DNA from: Rhodococcus sp. 14-1411-2a
GTDB taxonomy: Bacteria > Actinomycetota > Actinomycetes > Mycobacteriales > Mycobacteriaceae
Direction: 5' to 3'
DNA: 64,000 nt
Assembly: GCF_002259485.1 (NCBI RefSeq)
Contig: NZ_NPGA01000014.1
Coordinates: 372,001 to 436,000 of the forward strand
Shown here: positions 17,629 through 26,593 of the stretch, one piece after another
Position numbering within the stretch: the stretch's first letter is position 1
Layout: every line of letters starts with the position of its first letter
Made by a program: the position numbers and the translations under genes
The notes under the pieces: model-generated
What the model was told of the DNA's origin: nothing
Databases searched by the model: none
What the model saw: only the letters and a program-made list of their open reading frames with translations

Positions 17629-18197
17629 TGTGGGTGGCGGTTCTGTGTCTGGCCACGGCATCGATCACGCTGCCCTCGGTCTCGGGTGGGTTGCACAGGC
17701 TGGCATCCGAGCGCCGGGCGGACACCGACACCGTCGATACGCCGACACCCGACCCGCTCGCGGTGGCCACGACCTTCGATCTGCTCGCCGCCTGTCTGCG
17801 GTCGGGCTTGCCGATATCGACCGCCGCTGCGGCAGCAGCACATTCCGCTCCGACCTCGTTCGGTATCGCGCTCCGCAAGGCAGCCGATCTGCTCGAACTC
17901 GGTGCCGACGCCGCGACCGCGTGGGACGCCGTCGCGCAGGATCCCGAGACCGAGGCGCTGGCCAGGATGGCCCGCCGATCTGCCCGGGCCGGGTCGTCCA
18001 TGGCGTCGGCGATGACGGAACTCGCTGCGACACAACGAACTCGCGCCGAGGACGCGTCGGCCGCTGCGGCCGATCGCGCGGGTGTGCTGATCAGCGGGCC
18101 GTTGGGCCTGTGCTTTCTGCCCGCTTTCATCTGCCTCGGCATCATCCCCGTGGTGATCGGACTGGCGGGCAACGTACTGGGCGGCGGTCTGCTGTGA
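17628..18197 (+). CDS. TadC-like pilus assembly membrane protein
   Basis: A 189-residue GspF-domain protein (Rv3657c position). The ATG at 17628 shares its first base with the tadB stop. The protein begins with a hydrophobic helix, has LAACLRSGLPISTAAAAAA and TAWDAVAQDPETEALARMARRSARAGSS in its cytoplasmic GspF part, written here as separate stretches of one helical domain, and closes with a long hydrophobic C-terminus. It is shorter than proteobacterial TadC, as usual in actinobacteria. Confidence 0.82.
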   Translation: MWVAVLCLATASITLPSVSGGLHRLASERRADTDTVDTPTPDPLAVATTFDLLAACLRSGLPISTAAAAAAHSAPTSFGIALRKAADLLELGADAATAWDAVAQDPETEALARMARRSARAGSSMASAMTELAATQRTRAEDASAAAADRAGVLISGPLGLCFLPAFICLGIIPVVIGLAGNVLGGGLL

Positions 18198-18260
18198 CCG
18201 CTGCGCACACAGAATTCCGTTGCGGAACTGCCGCATCGGAGAACAGGGAGGGGAATCGAG

Positions 18261-18464
18261 ATGATCGAGAACGCACTGCAGGAGTTGAAGACTCGAATCG
18301 TTCTGTTCGGCGTGGAGGACGATGGCATGTCGACCGCGGAGTACGCGATCGGGACCATCGCGGCCGCGGCGTTCGGGGCGGTGCTGTACACGGTGGTGAC
18401 CGGCGACAGCATCGTCACGGCGTTGACGGGGATCATCGATCGAGCGCTGAACACAGCCGTCTGA
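18261..18464 (+). CDS. Flp-type pilin subunit (DUF4244)
   Basis: A 67-residue prepilin (Rv3656c position, DUF4244). After a polar leader ending VEDDG comes MSTAEYAIGTIAAAAFG, the type IV class III pilin signature: a small residue at the cleavage site, Glu at mature position 5 or so and a hydrophobic helix. GGGAGGGG about eight bases before the ATG is the strongest ribosome-binding site of the operon, consistent with this being the major, most abundant product. No prepilin peptidase gene is in the window, so processing must be done from elsewhere. Confidence 0.85.
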   Translation: MIENALQELKTRIVLFGVEDDGMSTAEYAIGTIAAAAFGAVLYTVVTGDSIVTALTGIIDRALNTAV

Positions 18465-18487
18465 GCCTGACCGATGACGACGGTGCC

Positions 18488-18799
18488 GTGACGGTGGAGG
18501 CGGCGTTCGCGATCGCGTCCATCGTCGCGGTGATCGTGGTGTGTATCGGGGCGATCGTGTCGGTGACGATGCACATCGGCTGCGTCGATGCGGCCAGGGA
18601 GGCAGCGCGGTTGGCGGCCAGAGGGGATACGAACCGGGCTGTCTCGGTGGGGGAGAGGGTCGCGCCGGAGGGGGCTCGCATCACGGTGACCGAGGACGGG
18701 GAGTTCTTCGTCGCGCGGGTGGAAGTGGCGAGTCCGCTGCCTGGGTTGACGTTGTCTGCTGAGGCGGTTGCTGCTGCGGAACCGATTGCCGCGGAATGA
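18488..18799 (+). CDS. TadE-like pseudopilin (Rv3655c-type), start uncertain
   Basis: From GTG 18488 the product is 103 residues: a hydrophobic pilin-like helix starting VTVEAAFAIASIVAVIVV, then AAREAARLAARGD and a beta-rich tail, as in TadE-like minor pilins of this operon. The residues DDDGA immediately upstream in the same frame look like the end of a class III leader (cleavage before AVTVE), which would demand an earlier start, but no ATG, GTG or TTG occurs there between the pilin stop and 18488; only CTG at 18461 or 18467. Translation may be coupled to the flp stop at 18464. The end overlaps the next gene by ATGA. Confidence 0.7.
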   Translation: MTVEAAFAIASIVAVIVVCIGAIVSVTMHIGCVDAAREAARLAARGDTNRAVSVGERVAPEGARITVTEDGEFFVARVEVASPLPGLTLSAEAVAAAEPIAAE

Positions 18800-19161
18800 G
18801 GCTCGCTTTCGGGAGGGTGCTGCGTGATGACGAAGGTGGCGCGACGGTGTTGGCGGCGCTGGCGATGTCGGCCTTGATCGTTGTCGTGGTGATGGTGATG
18901 CACGTCGGCTCGGCGGTGGGTGCTCGTCATCAGGCGCAGTCGGCGGCCGATCTCGCGGCGCTGGCCGGGGCGGGGGCCCTCGATCGTGGAGTGGCCGATG
19001 CGTGTGAGACGGCGCGGGGTTTGGCGGGGCGAATGGGGACCGTGTTGCGAGAGTGCACGATCGACGAGTGGGACGTGATCGTGACGGTGGGGCAGCCGGT
19101 ATTCCTCGGTCGCTTCGGAATGTCCGACGCCATCGCCTCGGCGCGGGCGGGTCCGGGGTGA
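18796..19161 (+). CDS. TadE-like protein of the helicase/secretion neighbourhood (Rv3654c-type)
   Basis: A 121-residue protein, last of the Tad operon. RDDEGGATVLAALAMSALI is a TadE/TadG-like leader with a hydrophobic helix, followed by AVGARHQAQSAADLAALAGA, the conserved stretch of the 'helicase/secretion neighbourhood TadE-like' family. ATG 18796 overlaps the previous stop. In most actinobacteria this gene lies next to the DEAD/DEAH helicase; here the helicase is 4.3 kb away beyond the lactate genes. It is probably a minor pilin or secreted envelope protein. Confidence 0.82.
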   Translation: MRLAFGRVLRDDEGGATVLAALAMSALIVVVVMVMHVGSAVGARHQAQSAADLAALAGAGALDRGVADACETARGLAGRMGTVLRECTIDEWDVIVTVGQPVFLGRFGMSDAIASARAGPG

Positions 19162-19210
19162 GGATCGGACCGCTTGCCCGCCCCGGTCCGCCTCGCCCGC
19201 TGGCCGAATT

Positions 19211-19302
19211 CGCAAATGCGCGCGCGTTGGTCAGGTGCGCGGGGATTCGCCTCGTCTGGCCAGCGATTTCGCGAGCGTTCAGCGAATGCGCGCGCGTTTG
19301 CG
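19211..19302 (+). repeat. 91-bp intergenic repeat, copy A
   Basis: Two related words, AAATGCGCGCGCGTTGGTCA and GCGAATGCGCGCGCGTTTG, lie about 70 bp apart with GCGTTCA before the second. The whole unit aligns over its length with copy B (23331-23421) in the same orientation. AATGCGCGCGCGTT is nearly self-complementary. It lies in the convergent gap between the Tad operon and lldD. Confidence 0.75.
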
Positions 19303-19336
19303 TCGAACCCTGGCCACGAACCCCGGCCTACAGCGG

Positions 19337-20599
19337 TCAGCGCGTCGTGAAGGTGCGGGCCCCGGAATGTAGAGGAGCGAATCGAGTGAGTTGGGTGACG
19401 TGCTCCGGTGTGAGCTCCGCGAGTGAATTGACCTGCAGCAGTTGCATGGTGCGCACTACCTCTTCGCGCAGGATCTCGATCATGCGGTCGACGCCGGCTC
19501 GCCCTCCGGCCATCAGGCCGTACAGGTAGGCCCGGCCGACGAGCGTGAACGACGCTCCCATCGCGATGGAGGCGACGATATCGGCACCGTGCATGATTCC
19601 CGTGTCGACGGCGACCTCGAAATCGGAGCCGACTTCGCTCACCACCTGAGGCAGCAGGTGGAAGGGAACGGGGGCCCGATCGAGTTGTCGGCCTCCGTGA
19701 TTGGACAGGATGATTCCGTCGACTCCCAGTTCGGCGAGACGGACCGAATCCGCCACCGACTGAACACCTTTGACGACCAGCTTGCCAGGCCAGATCTCCC
19801 GGATGACGTCGAGATCCTCGAACGAGATCGATGGATCCATCGCTGAATTGAGCAGCTCTCCGACCGTGCCGCCGGTAGAGGACAGTGACGCGAATTCGAG
19901 CTTGGCCGTGGTGAGGAAGTCCCACCACCACCAGGGCCGCGGGATGGCGTTGGCGATCGTCGACGCGGTCAACTGCGGCGGGATGGAGAATCCGTTGCGC
20001 TTGTCGCGCAGTCGTGACCCGGCGACGGGCGTGTCGACCGTGAACAGGAGGGTGTCGAAGCCTGCCTTCGCGGCGCGTTCGACCAGCCCGAACGAGATGT
20101 CGCGGTTGCGCATGACGTAGAGCTGGAACCAGTTTCGCCCATTCGGGTTGGTGGCCTTGACGTCCTCGATCGACGTGGTGCCCAGGGTCGAGAGGCAGAA
20201 CGGGATTCCGGCAGCTCCGGCTGCGGCAGAACCGGCGTATTCACCCTCGGTCTGCATGAGTCGAGTGAATCCCGTCGGAGCGATGCCGAACGGCAGCGCG
20301 GACGGCCCGCCGAACACCGTCGTCGAGGTGTCGACGTGAGAGACGTCCCGCAGGATCGAGGGGTGGAATTCGACGTCACGGAAGGCCTGACGAGCCCGGG
20401 AGAGCGAAATCTCGGCGTCGGCGGCACCGTCTGTGTAGTCGAACGCTGCGCGTGGGGTGCGGCGTCGGGCGATGGTGCGGAGATCGTCGATGGTGAGTGC
20501 GGCGCTAAGGCGTCGGCGACGCAGGTTCAGATCGGGCTTTTTGAACGAGAGGACCTCGCGCAAATCGGTAGCTTTGGGCATCTGCCGGGTGATGGGCAT
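19337..20599 (-). CDS. lldD: L-lactate dehydrogenase (FMN-dependent, quinone-linked)
   Basis: A 420-residue FMN-dependent alpha-hydroxyacid dehydrogenase oxidising L-lactate to pyruvate at the membrane, electrons passing to quinone. The substrate-binding/catalytic motif is SNHGGRQLD with the base His near 301; the FMN phosphate region reads [25 protein letters not shown] and [10 protein letters not shown] are family stretches. ATG 20599 ([12 protein letters not shown]) gives the normal length. The gene follows lctP by 52 bp on the same strand, so uptake and oxidation of lactate are cotranscribed and face the GntR-type regulator. A related enzyme such as mandelate dehydrogenase is less likely given the permease. 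Confidence 0.9.
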   Translation of the reverse strand: MPITRQMPKATDLREVLSFKKPDLNLRRRRLSAALTIDDLRTIARRRTPRAAFDYTDGAADAEISLSRARQAFRDVEFHPSILRDVSHVDTSTTVFGGPSALPFGIAPTGFTRLMQTEGEYAGSAAAGAAGIPFCLSTLGTTSIEDVKATNPNGRNWFQLYVMRNRDISFGLVERAAKAGFDTLLFTVDTPVAGSRLRDKRNGFSIPPQLTASTIANAIPRPWWWWDFLTTAKLEFASLSSTGGTVGELLNSAMDPSISFEDLDVIREIWPGKLVVKGVQSVADSVRLAELGVDGIILSNHGGRQLDRAPVPFHLLPQVVSEVGSDFEVAVDTGIMHGADIVASIAMGASFTLVGRAYLYGLMAGGRAGVDRMIEILREEVVRTMQLLQVNSLAELTPEHVTQLTRFAPLHSGARTFTTR

Positions 20600-20651
20600 G
20601 TCACGTTCTCGATTCTGTGGGCTGATTGTGGTGAGTGGTGGGGACGACGGG

Positions 20652-22337
20652 TCAGGGGAGCATCCAGGCCAGTACCGAACTCTGGAGTCCGACCAGGAGA
20701 CAGATCGCAAGCAGCAGGCCGAGGCTCCACCCGATGACTTTTCGGAAAATTTCGGACTCCCGCCCGACCAACCCCACCGCGGAAGCAGCGATGGCGAGAT
20801 TCTGCGGGCTGATCATCTTTCCCACCACACCACCCGAGGTGTTGGCGGCGACCAGCAGGGTGGGGTCGATGCCGGCGTTGATCGCTGCAGTCTGCTGCAG
20901 CGTCGCGAACAACGCGTTCGCGCTGGTGTCCGAGCCGGTGACCGCGGTTCCCAGCCACCCGAGAATCGGGGAGAGGTAGGCGAAGAATGCGCCGGTGCCG
21001 GCAATCCAGGTTCCGATGGTGATGGTCTGCCCCGACTGGTTCATCACGTAGGCGAGCGCCAGAACCGCGCCCACCGTGAGTGCGGAGAATCGCAGTTTGA
21101 TCAGGGTGCTTCCGAACAGCCGGGCGGCGTCGGGAGCGCTGACGCGGTAGACGGCGGCGACGATGACACCGCAGATCAGGAGCAGTGTTCCCGGCGTGGA
21201 CAGCCAGGTGAACTTGTAGATGGTGGTGGTTGCGGGGGAACCGGCGGCGGTGAGGATGTTGCCGTCGAGACCGGGCCACGGTACGGCGATGTCGGTCGAG
21301 GCGAGGAACCCGGCGACCGGGGACCACAGCTTGGCCACGGAGAACACCGCGATGACGAGCAGGTACGGGAACAGTGCGAGCCACACTCGTTGGGTCGTCA
21401 GCGGCGCGGCCTCGATGGTGCGGGTGGCGACCGGCGCAGGCGTGATCGGCGCAGTGCCGGAGCTCCCCGAATCGAGGTCGGCATCTCGGGCCAGGAGGAT
21501 GCGTTCGCGCGCCTCATCGGATCCGGTCGGCTTCCAGAACCGCAGAACCACGACTGCTGCGGCGATGCCCGCCAGTGAGGCGATGATGTCGGTCAACTCG
21601 ACCGAGATCCAGGTTGCGCTGATCCACTGCGCGACGGCGAACACGACACCGACGGCCAGTGCGACCGGCCACGTCTGGGCGACGCCGCGTCGGCCATCGG
21701 TGAGGAACGCGATGAACAGCGGTACGAACAGGGCGATGAACGGGGTCTGGTGACCCACGTACGCGCCGATCTCGTGGTAGTCGATTCCCGTCAAGTTTCC
21801 GGCGGTGAGGATCGGAATGCCGATGGCACCGAAGGCAACCGGCGCGGTGTTGGCGAGCAACACGACGACGGCTGCGCGCATCGGAGCGAAACCGATGGCC
21901 AGAAGCATGACACCGGTGATGGCGACGGGAGCACCGAATCCGGCGAGGGCTTCGAGTAGCCCGCCGAAGCCGAACGCGATGATGATCGCCTGGATACGCG
22001 GATCGTCGGAGATGGCATCGATGATGCGGCGCAGGTCGTCGAACCGTCCGCTCGTCACGGTCAACTCGTACAACCAGATCGCACAGATCACGATCCACAC
22101 GATGGGAAACAACCCGAAGGCGAAGCCTTGTGTTGCCGACAGTCCGGCCAGGTTCACCGGCATGTCGTAGGCCAGAACCGCCACCGCCAATGCGACGACG
22201 AGCCCGGCCAGACCGGCGAAGTGGGCTTTCCACCGAAGAAGTCCGAGCGTGACGAAGACCGTCAACAGCGGCAGGCAAGCCACCGCTGCGGACAATCCCA
22301 TGCTGTCCGCGAGCGGTGCGAGATCGGGTGTGTACAC
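20652..22337 (-). CDS. lctP: L-lactate permease
   Basis: A 561-residue permease of the LctP/LldP family with about 13 membrane segments. Family features include [21 protein letters not shown] split across helix ends, [19 protein letters not shown] and [19 protein letters not shown] near the C-terminus. GTG 22337 is chosen because GGAG lies at 22346-22343 (minus strand) and this length fits the family; longer in-frame starts would read into the regulator. It imports lactate (or glycolate) with protons for the adjacent LldD. Confidence 0.9.
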   Translation of the reverse strand: MYTPDLAPLADSMGLSAAVACLPLLTVFVTLGLLRWKAHFAGLAGLVVALAVAVLAYDMPVNLAGLSATQGFAFGLFPIVWIVICAIWLYELTVTSGRFDDLRRIIDAISDDPRIQAIIIAFGFGGLLEALAGFGAPVAITGVMLLAIGFAPMRAAVVVLLANTAPVAFGAIGIPILTAGNLTGIDYHEIGAYVGHQTPFIALFVPLFIAFLTDGRRGVAQTWPVALAVGVVFAVAQWISATWISVELTDIIASLAGIAAAVVVLRFWKPTGSDEARERILLARDADLDSGSSGTAPITPAPVATRTIEAAPLTTQRVWLALFPYLLVIAVFSVAKLWSPVAGFLASTDIAVPWPGLDGNILTAAGSPATTTIYKFTWLSTPGTLLLICGVIVAAVYRVSAPDAARLFGSTLIKLRFSALTVGAVLALAYVMNQSGQTITIGTWIAGTGAFFAYLSPILGWLGTAVTGSDTSANALFATLQQTAAINAGIDPTLLVAANTSGGVVGKMISPQNLAIAASAVGLVGRESEIFRKVIGWSLGLLLAICLLVGLQSSVLAWMLP

Positions 22338-22353
22338 AGCTACTCCATTCAAG

Positions 22354-22382
22354 ACCTTCAAGGTATGTGAGGTCTGACCACA
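22354..22382. promoter_or_regulatory. Candidate LldR-type operator (two palindromes)
   Basis: TGAGGTCTGACCACA (22368-22382) is a 15-bp dyad matching at 12 positions and carries GGT-CTG-ACC, the FadR/LldR core (TNGTNNNACNA on the minus strand with one mismatch). ACCTTCAAGGT (22354-22364) is a perfect 11-bp palindrome beside it. Both lie between lctP and the divergent regulator. Confidence 0.6.
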
Positions 22383-22458
22383 GAACGAATGATATGGATC
22401 ACACTCGATGGGGTCAAGAGGCTCGAGGCACAGACCAACTTCTGGTTGGATGATCGTT

Positions 22459-23226
22459 ATGGCAGACGACGCTGGACGGACGCAGAACGAAACGCTTTCG
22501 TGGAAGCCGGTCCGGCGCGCACGGGCGCACGAACTGGTCATCGACGCGATCGAGGAGCGCATCATGGCGGGCGATCTCCGCGTCGGAGATCCGCTGCCGC
22601 CCGAGCGGGACTTCGCAGCTCAGCTCGACGTCAGCCGGGCCGGGGTCCGTGAAGCCGTGCGCGTCCTCGAAAGCAGTGGAATCCTCCGGTCGTCACCGGG
22701 TTCGGGTCCCGGAGCCGGCACCTTCGTTGCGGCGCTGCCGCGGCCGGCGCTCACACGTCTCCTTCGCCTGCACGTCGCGCTGACCAATTTTCGGATCGAC
22801 GACTTGATCAGCACGCGAGTTGCGCTCGAGCGGGCAAGTGTTCACCTTGCCGCGGTGGCCCCCGATCAGACCAAGCTTGCGCAGGCGAGGGCCGAAGTGG
22901 GCATCATGGCAGCGCGGGGTGTCACCCGAGAGGTCTTCAACGACGCCGACACGAACTTTCACATCGCCTTGGCCGAGGCCTCGGGTAACGACTTCGTCGC
23001 GTCCCTCACCGCAGCAATCCGGGAGTCGATGCGTGCGCCCATCCTCGCCGCGCTCTTGGAGATCGAGGATTGGGACTCGTTGGCCGACAAGCTGAATACC
23101 GAACACCGGCAGATTCTGGCGGCCGTCGAAGCCGGTGACGCAGAGCTCGCAATGAAGTCGGCCGAACAACACATTCGGTCGTCCGCTGCGGCCCTGTCCA
23201 TTCGCAACAGCCCGGAACCGACGTAG
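22459..23226 (+). CDS. GntR family (FCD/FadR subfamily) regulator, LldR-like
   Basis: A 255-residue regulator. The N-terminal winged helix (residues about 15-85) has AGDLRVGDPLPPERDFAAQL and SRAGVREAVRVLESSGIL, the GntR signature; the C-terminal all-helical FCD domain has Asp/His metal-ligand positions (DADTNFHIALAEAS and EHRQIL, AEQHIRSS). It is divergent from lctP-lldD, so lactate is the expected effector and de-repression the expected mode. ATG 22459 is chosen; ATG 22450 and 22408 are in frame but give atypical N-termini. Followed by repeat copy B. Confidence 0.88.
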   Translation: MADDAGRTQNETLSWKPVRRARAHELVIDAIEERIMAGDLRVGDPLPPERDFAAQLDVSRAGVREAVRVLESSGILRSSPGSGPGAGTFVAALPRPALTRLLRLHVALTNFRIDDLISTRVALERASVHLAAVAPDQTKLAQARAEVGIMAARGVTREVFNDADTNFHIALAEASGNDFVASLTAAIRESMRAPILAALLEIEDWDSLADKLNTEHRQILAAVEAGDAELAMKSAEQHIRSSAAALSIRNSPEPT

Positions 23227-23330
23227 CATCGGCTGTCGCATGTTCGCGTACCCGCGGACCTACGAATGTCGTTGTGCAGGTAACGGATTCCGCTGTGCGC
23301 CCGTGAGTTCGCGCCTTGCGCCCAGCGACC

Positions 23331-23421
23331 GCGAATGCGCGCGCGTTTGTCAGATGCGCGCGATATAGCCCCGTTCAGCAGCCGATTTTGCACGCGTTCA
23401 GCGAATGCGCGCGCGTTTGCG
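23331..23421 (+). repeat. 91-bp intergenic repeat, copy B
   Basis: Starts GCGAATGCGCGCGCGTTTGT and ends with GCGTTCAGCGAATGCGCGCG followed by TTTGCG. It is the direct copy of 19211-19302 and sits in the convergent gap between the GntR regulator and the helicase, so the pair brackets the lactate module. Confidence 0.75.
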
Positions 23422-23428
23422 CCCATCG

Positions 23429-23461
23429 CTGGACCGGCACTGGACCATCACTGGACCGGCG
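23429..23461 (+). repeat. Short tandem repeat, 11-bp unit
   Basis: Three units beginning CTGGACC start at 23429, 23440 and 23451 (CTGGACCGGCA, CTGGACCATCA, CTGGACCGGCG), with a decayed fourth (CTGAATCGG). The 11-bp period is close to one helical turn. Confidence 0.7.
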
Positions 23462-23481
23462 CTGAATCGGAATCCCCGGAC

Positions 23482-25851
23482 TCAACCCTCCCGAGTGATG
23501 GCCGCCAGTACCGCCGTCAACACTCGAACAGCACCGTCTTTGTCCAGTGGATCGTTGCCGTTTCCGCATTTGGGTGATTGCACACAGGAGGGGCAACCAG
23601 TCTGGCATTCGCAGGAGACGATGGCGTCTTTGGTGGCCGTGAGCCAATCGGCGATGGCCACGTGACCGCGGTCGGCGAAGCCTGCTCCGCCGTCGTATCC
23701 GTCGTAGACGAACACTGTAGGCAGGCCGGTGTCGGGGTGCAGAGCCGTCGACACTCCGCCGATGTCCCAGCGATCGCACGTCGCCACCAGGGGCAGCAGC
23801 CCGATGGCGGCGTGCTCGGCCGCGTGCAGTGATCCGGGGAATCGTTCGTACGGAACTCCGCTGTGCTCGAGCAACTCCGGGGTGATGGTGTACATGACGG
23901 CTCTGGTGTCGAGTGTCTGTGCGGGCATGTCGAGTTCGATGGAGTCGAGTACCTCGCCGGAGAGGAGGCGTCGCAGATATCCGACGACCTGATGGGTGAC
24001 GTTGACCTGCACCAGTGCGACGCGTACCTCGCCGTAGTCGACGGATTCGTGCACCGCGGTGATCGAGATGTCGGTGATCTCGCGGGCCGAGGTGTTCCAC
24101 TCGGGCTGCTCGGCGTGCACCAGTGCGAGGCCGGCATCGAGATCGAGGTCGTCGACCACGAACGACTCACCCTGGTGAATGTGGACGGCACCCGGGTGGG
24201 CGGTGGCGGGCGCTCTGCCGCCGTCGACGGTGCCGAGCATGCGACCGGACTCGCCGTCGACGATGGCCACCTGCACCCCGGTGCCGCCGCGAATGTTCAC
24301 CGCACCGTGGGGCGAGAGCTGCTGCCCCTCGGGAGTGATGAACCACCCGTGCGGACGCTTGCGCACATAGCCTTTCAGTTCGAGTTCCTCGAGCACCGAT
24401 TCTGCGCTCAGCTCCTCGGCCTCGACGAGGGTGATCGGCAGTTCGACTGCAGCGCAGAGCAATTGCGGAGCCAGGATGTACGGGTTGGTGGGGTCGGTGA
24501 CGGTCGCCTCGACGGGCTTGTCCAACAGAGCCGCCGGGTGATGCACCAGATATGTGTCGAGTGGATCGTCGCGCGCAACGAGCACCAGTAGCGAGCCCTC
24601 CCCGCGTCGACCGGCCCGGCCGCCCTGCTGCCAGAACGACGCGACGGTGCCGGGGAAGCCGGCAACGATCACCGCGTCCAAACCGGCGATGTCGACGCCC
24701 AGTTCGAGCGCATTGGTGGTGGCGACGCCGAGCAACGTGCCGTCGGACAGATCGGATTCGAGTTTGCGCCGATCCTCGGCCAAATACCCTGCGCGATAGG
24801 CGGCGACGCGTCGTATCAATTGCGGATCGACGTCGGCGAGAATTCTCTGGGTCCCCAGCGCGGTCACCTCGGCTCCGCGCCGGGACCGCACGAATGCCAG
24901 AGTTCGCGCGCCCTCCACCAGGAGGTCGGCCATGATGCGCGACGCTTCCGCACCTGCGGATTTCCTGACCGGAGCGCCGTTTTCGCCGGTGATTTCTTTC
25001 AGCAGCGGTGGTTCCCACAGGGCGACGGTGCGGGCTCCGTGCGGGGATCCGTCCTCGGTGACTTCCGCGCACGGCGCGCCGATGAGGCGGCTCGCGGCCC
25101 GCCCCGGTTCGGAGGTCGTGGCACTGGCGAGAACGAACACCGGCGATGCTCCGTACCGTGCGCACAGGCGTCGTAGCCTGCGGAGCACGAGCGCGACATT
25201 GGATCCGAAAACGCCACGGTAGTAATGGCATTCGTCCACCACCACGTAGCGGAGGTTGCGGAGGAATCGCGACCACCGCTCATGCGAGCCGAGGATGCCG
25301 AGATGCAGCATGTCGGGATTGGTGAAGATCCAGCGCGCATTCGCGCGGGCCCACTGACGAATCTCGATCGGTGTATCGCCGTCGTACGCACTCGGGAACA
25401 CCTCGGCGAGTTCGTCTGACACCGAACGCAACTCGTCGGTGATCGAGATCGTGGTGCGCAGCTGATCGGCACCGAGGGCCTTGGTGGGGGCCAGATACAG
25501 CGCGGTGGCCCGGGCGTCGGCGGACAGCGTCGTGAGGATGGGGAGTTGATACGCCAGCGACTTACCCGACGCGGTGCTGGTCGAGAGCACCACATGACTG
25601 CCCTCGGCGGCGAGTGTTGCCGCACGTGCCTGATGCGTCCAGGGTTGTGAGATCCCACGAGAGGTGATCACCTGCACCACTTCCGGGCCCACCCACGACG
25701 GCCAGGAGGAGAACTGGGAGGCGCGTGCCGGCAGTTCGGCGACGTGGGTCAACGGGCTCTCGCTCGCAGGCGATCCCGCCGATACTCGATCCAGCAACCG
25801 CTGCCCGTAGCTCCCGGCATCCGCACCGCCCAGCGGATTCTTCTCGGTCAC
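23482..25851 (-). CDS. DEAD/DEAH-box helicase with DUF1998 domain (Rv3649-type)
   Basis: A 789-residue superfamily 2 helicase. Motif I is TSTASGKSLAYQLP (about 90-103), motif II DECH, motif III SATTSEP, motif VI region QQGGRAGRRGEGSL. The C-terminal domain carries CECQTGCPSCVQSPKCGNGN, a cysteine-rich metal site of DUF1998-type helicases (MrfA/Hrq1-like), which act in DNA repair. It is the 'helicase/secretion neighbourhood' helicase. The GTG start has GGAGG only three bases upstream, closer than ideal. It is convergent with the GntR gene. Confidence 0.88.
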   Translation of the reverse strand: MTEKNPLGGADAGSYGQRLLDRVSAGSPASESPLTHVAELPARASQFSSWPSWVGPEVVQVITSRGISQPWTHQARAATLAAEGSHVVLSTSTASGKSLAYQLPILTTLSADARATALYLAPTKALGADQLRTTISITDELRSVSDELAEVFPSAYDGDTPIEIRQWARANARWIFTNPDMLHLGILGSHERWSRFLRNLRYVVVDECHYYRGVFGSNVALVLRRLRRLCARYGASPVFVLASATTSEPGRAASRLIGAPCAEVTEDGSPHGARTVALWEPPLLKEITGENGAPVRKSAGAEASRIMADLLVEGARTLAFVRSRRGAEVTALGTQRILADVDPQLIRRVAAYRAGYLAEDRRKLESDLSDGTLLGVATTNALELGVDIAGLDAVIVAGFPGTVASFWQQGGRAGRRGEGSLLVLVARDDPLDTYLVHHPAALLDKPVEATVTDPTNPYILAPQLLCAAVELPITLVEAEELSAESVLEELELKGYVRKRPHGWFITPEGQQLSPHGAVNIRGGTGVQVAIVDGESGRMLGTVDGGRAPATAHPGAVHIHQGESFVVDDLDLDAGLALVHAEQPEWNTSAREITDISITAVHESVDYGEVRVALVQVNVTHQVVGYLRRLLSGEVLDSIELDMPAQTLDTRAVMYTITPELLEHSGVPYERFPGSLHAAEHAAIGLLPLVATCDRWDIGGVSTALHPDTGLPTVFVYDGYDGGAGFADRGHVAIADWLTATKDAIVSCECQTGCPSCVQSPKCGNGNDPLDKDGAVRVLTAVLAAITREG

Positions 25852-25973
25852 GGGCCTCCATGCATTCGTTCGATCTACAAGCGCCGTCGGGCTGTTCGCG
25901 ACAACCCCATGCTAGCGGGGACCTGCTCAGCTCCTTCGCGCCCTGGTGGGAGCAGCAATTCGCTTGTCGGATG

Positions 25974-25998
25974 TTGTCCGTTTCTACAACACGGACAA
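25974..25998. other. Inverted repeat upstream of cspA
   Basis: TTGTCCGT (25974-25981) and ACGGACAA (25991-25998) form a perfect 8-bp dyad with a 9-bp spacer, about 250 bp before cspA and 120 bp before the helicase. Operator-like geometry; no protein can be assigned. Confidence 0.45.
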
Positions 25999-26097
25999 AA
26001 TGTTCGAAAACGGTCGACTTTCGACTGTTGCGAACGCGGAGTTCATGGTTCACTTGACGCGGTCGCAGCTTCTGTGTTCGTTCTACGCTCGCAGGAT

Positions 26098-26103
26098 CTA
26101 ATG
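26098..26103 (+). promoter_or_regulatory. Possible cspA promoter -10
   Basis: TAATGT at 26098-26103 is the best -10 in the region, with only weak -35 candidates such as TTCGTT 16 bp upstream. It would give a leader of roughly 135 nt, similar in size to the thermosensing leaders of cold-shock genes elsewhere. Confidence 0.3.
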
Positions 26104-26242
26104 TTGCGGGCGCGGTACTGGAAGAGCTCGTCCGTCAGGGGGAATCCTGAGGGGGATTCGTAGAAAGTGCAGCGGTCGGAACCGGCCCGATGGACCGAAA
26201 GTGCGCTCCATCGAATCCGGTGTTAGAAAGAGAAGGAAAAGC

Positions 26243-26446
26243 ATGGCACAGGGAACTGTGAAGTGGTTCAACGCCGAAAAGGGCTTTGGATTCATCGCAC
26301 CAGAAGACGGCTCCGCTGACGTCTTCGTTCATTACTCCGAGATTCAGGGCAGCGGCTTCCGCACCCTCGAGGAGAACCAGCGCGTCGAGTTCGAGGTCGG
26401 CCAGGGCACCAAGGGTCCTCAGGCCACGGGCGTTCGCGCAGTCTGA
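26243..26446 (+). CDS. cspA: Cold shock protein CspA
   Basis: A 67-residue cold-shock domain protein, a five-stranded OB-fold RNA/DNA chaperone. RNP1 is [10 protein letters not shown] and RNP2 DVFVHYSEI, and the start [14 protein letters not shown] is canonical. ATG 26243 follows AAGGA by about seven bases; a longer frame from 26201 has no ribosome-binding site and an atypical basic leader. It has its own terminator and matches Rv3648c. Confidence 0.96.
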   Translation: MAQGTVKWFNAEKGFGFIAPEDGSADVFVHYSEIQGSGFRTLEENQRVEFEVGQGTKGPQATGVRAV

Positions 26447-26474
26447 TTCTCTTCTCTTTGGAGTCGAGAACCGT

Positions 26475-26521
26475 CATCCCCCTTTTCATCGGTCCTACAA
26501 GGCCGATCGAAAAGGGGGATG
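26475..26521 (+). terminator. Terminator of cspA
   Basis: CATCCCCCTTTTC with GAAAAGGGGGATG, extended by ATCGG/CCGAT, form a long stem followed by TTTCGTTTCC, 29 bp after the cspA stop. Confidence 0.85.
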
Positions 26522-26593
26522 TTTCGTTTCCACGAACCACCGGGGAGCGCCGAAAGCCGTGAGCGCGGGCGTCGATGTCCTAATGTCCATGCT

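Larger units (their letters stand above)
25852..26242. other. 391-bp divergent region between the helicase and cspA
   Basis: No protein gene is seen. It contains a perfect inverted repeat (25974-25998), the probable cspA promoter region and a leader of about 130 nt before cspA. Confidence 0.5.
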
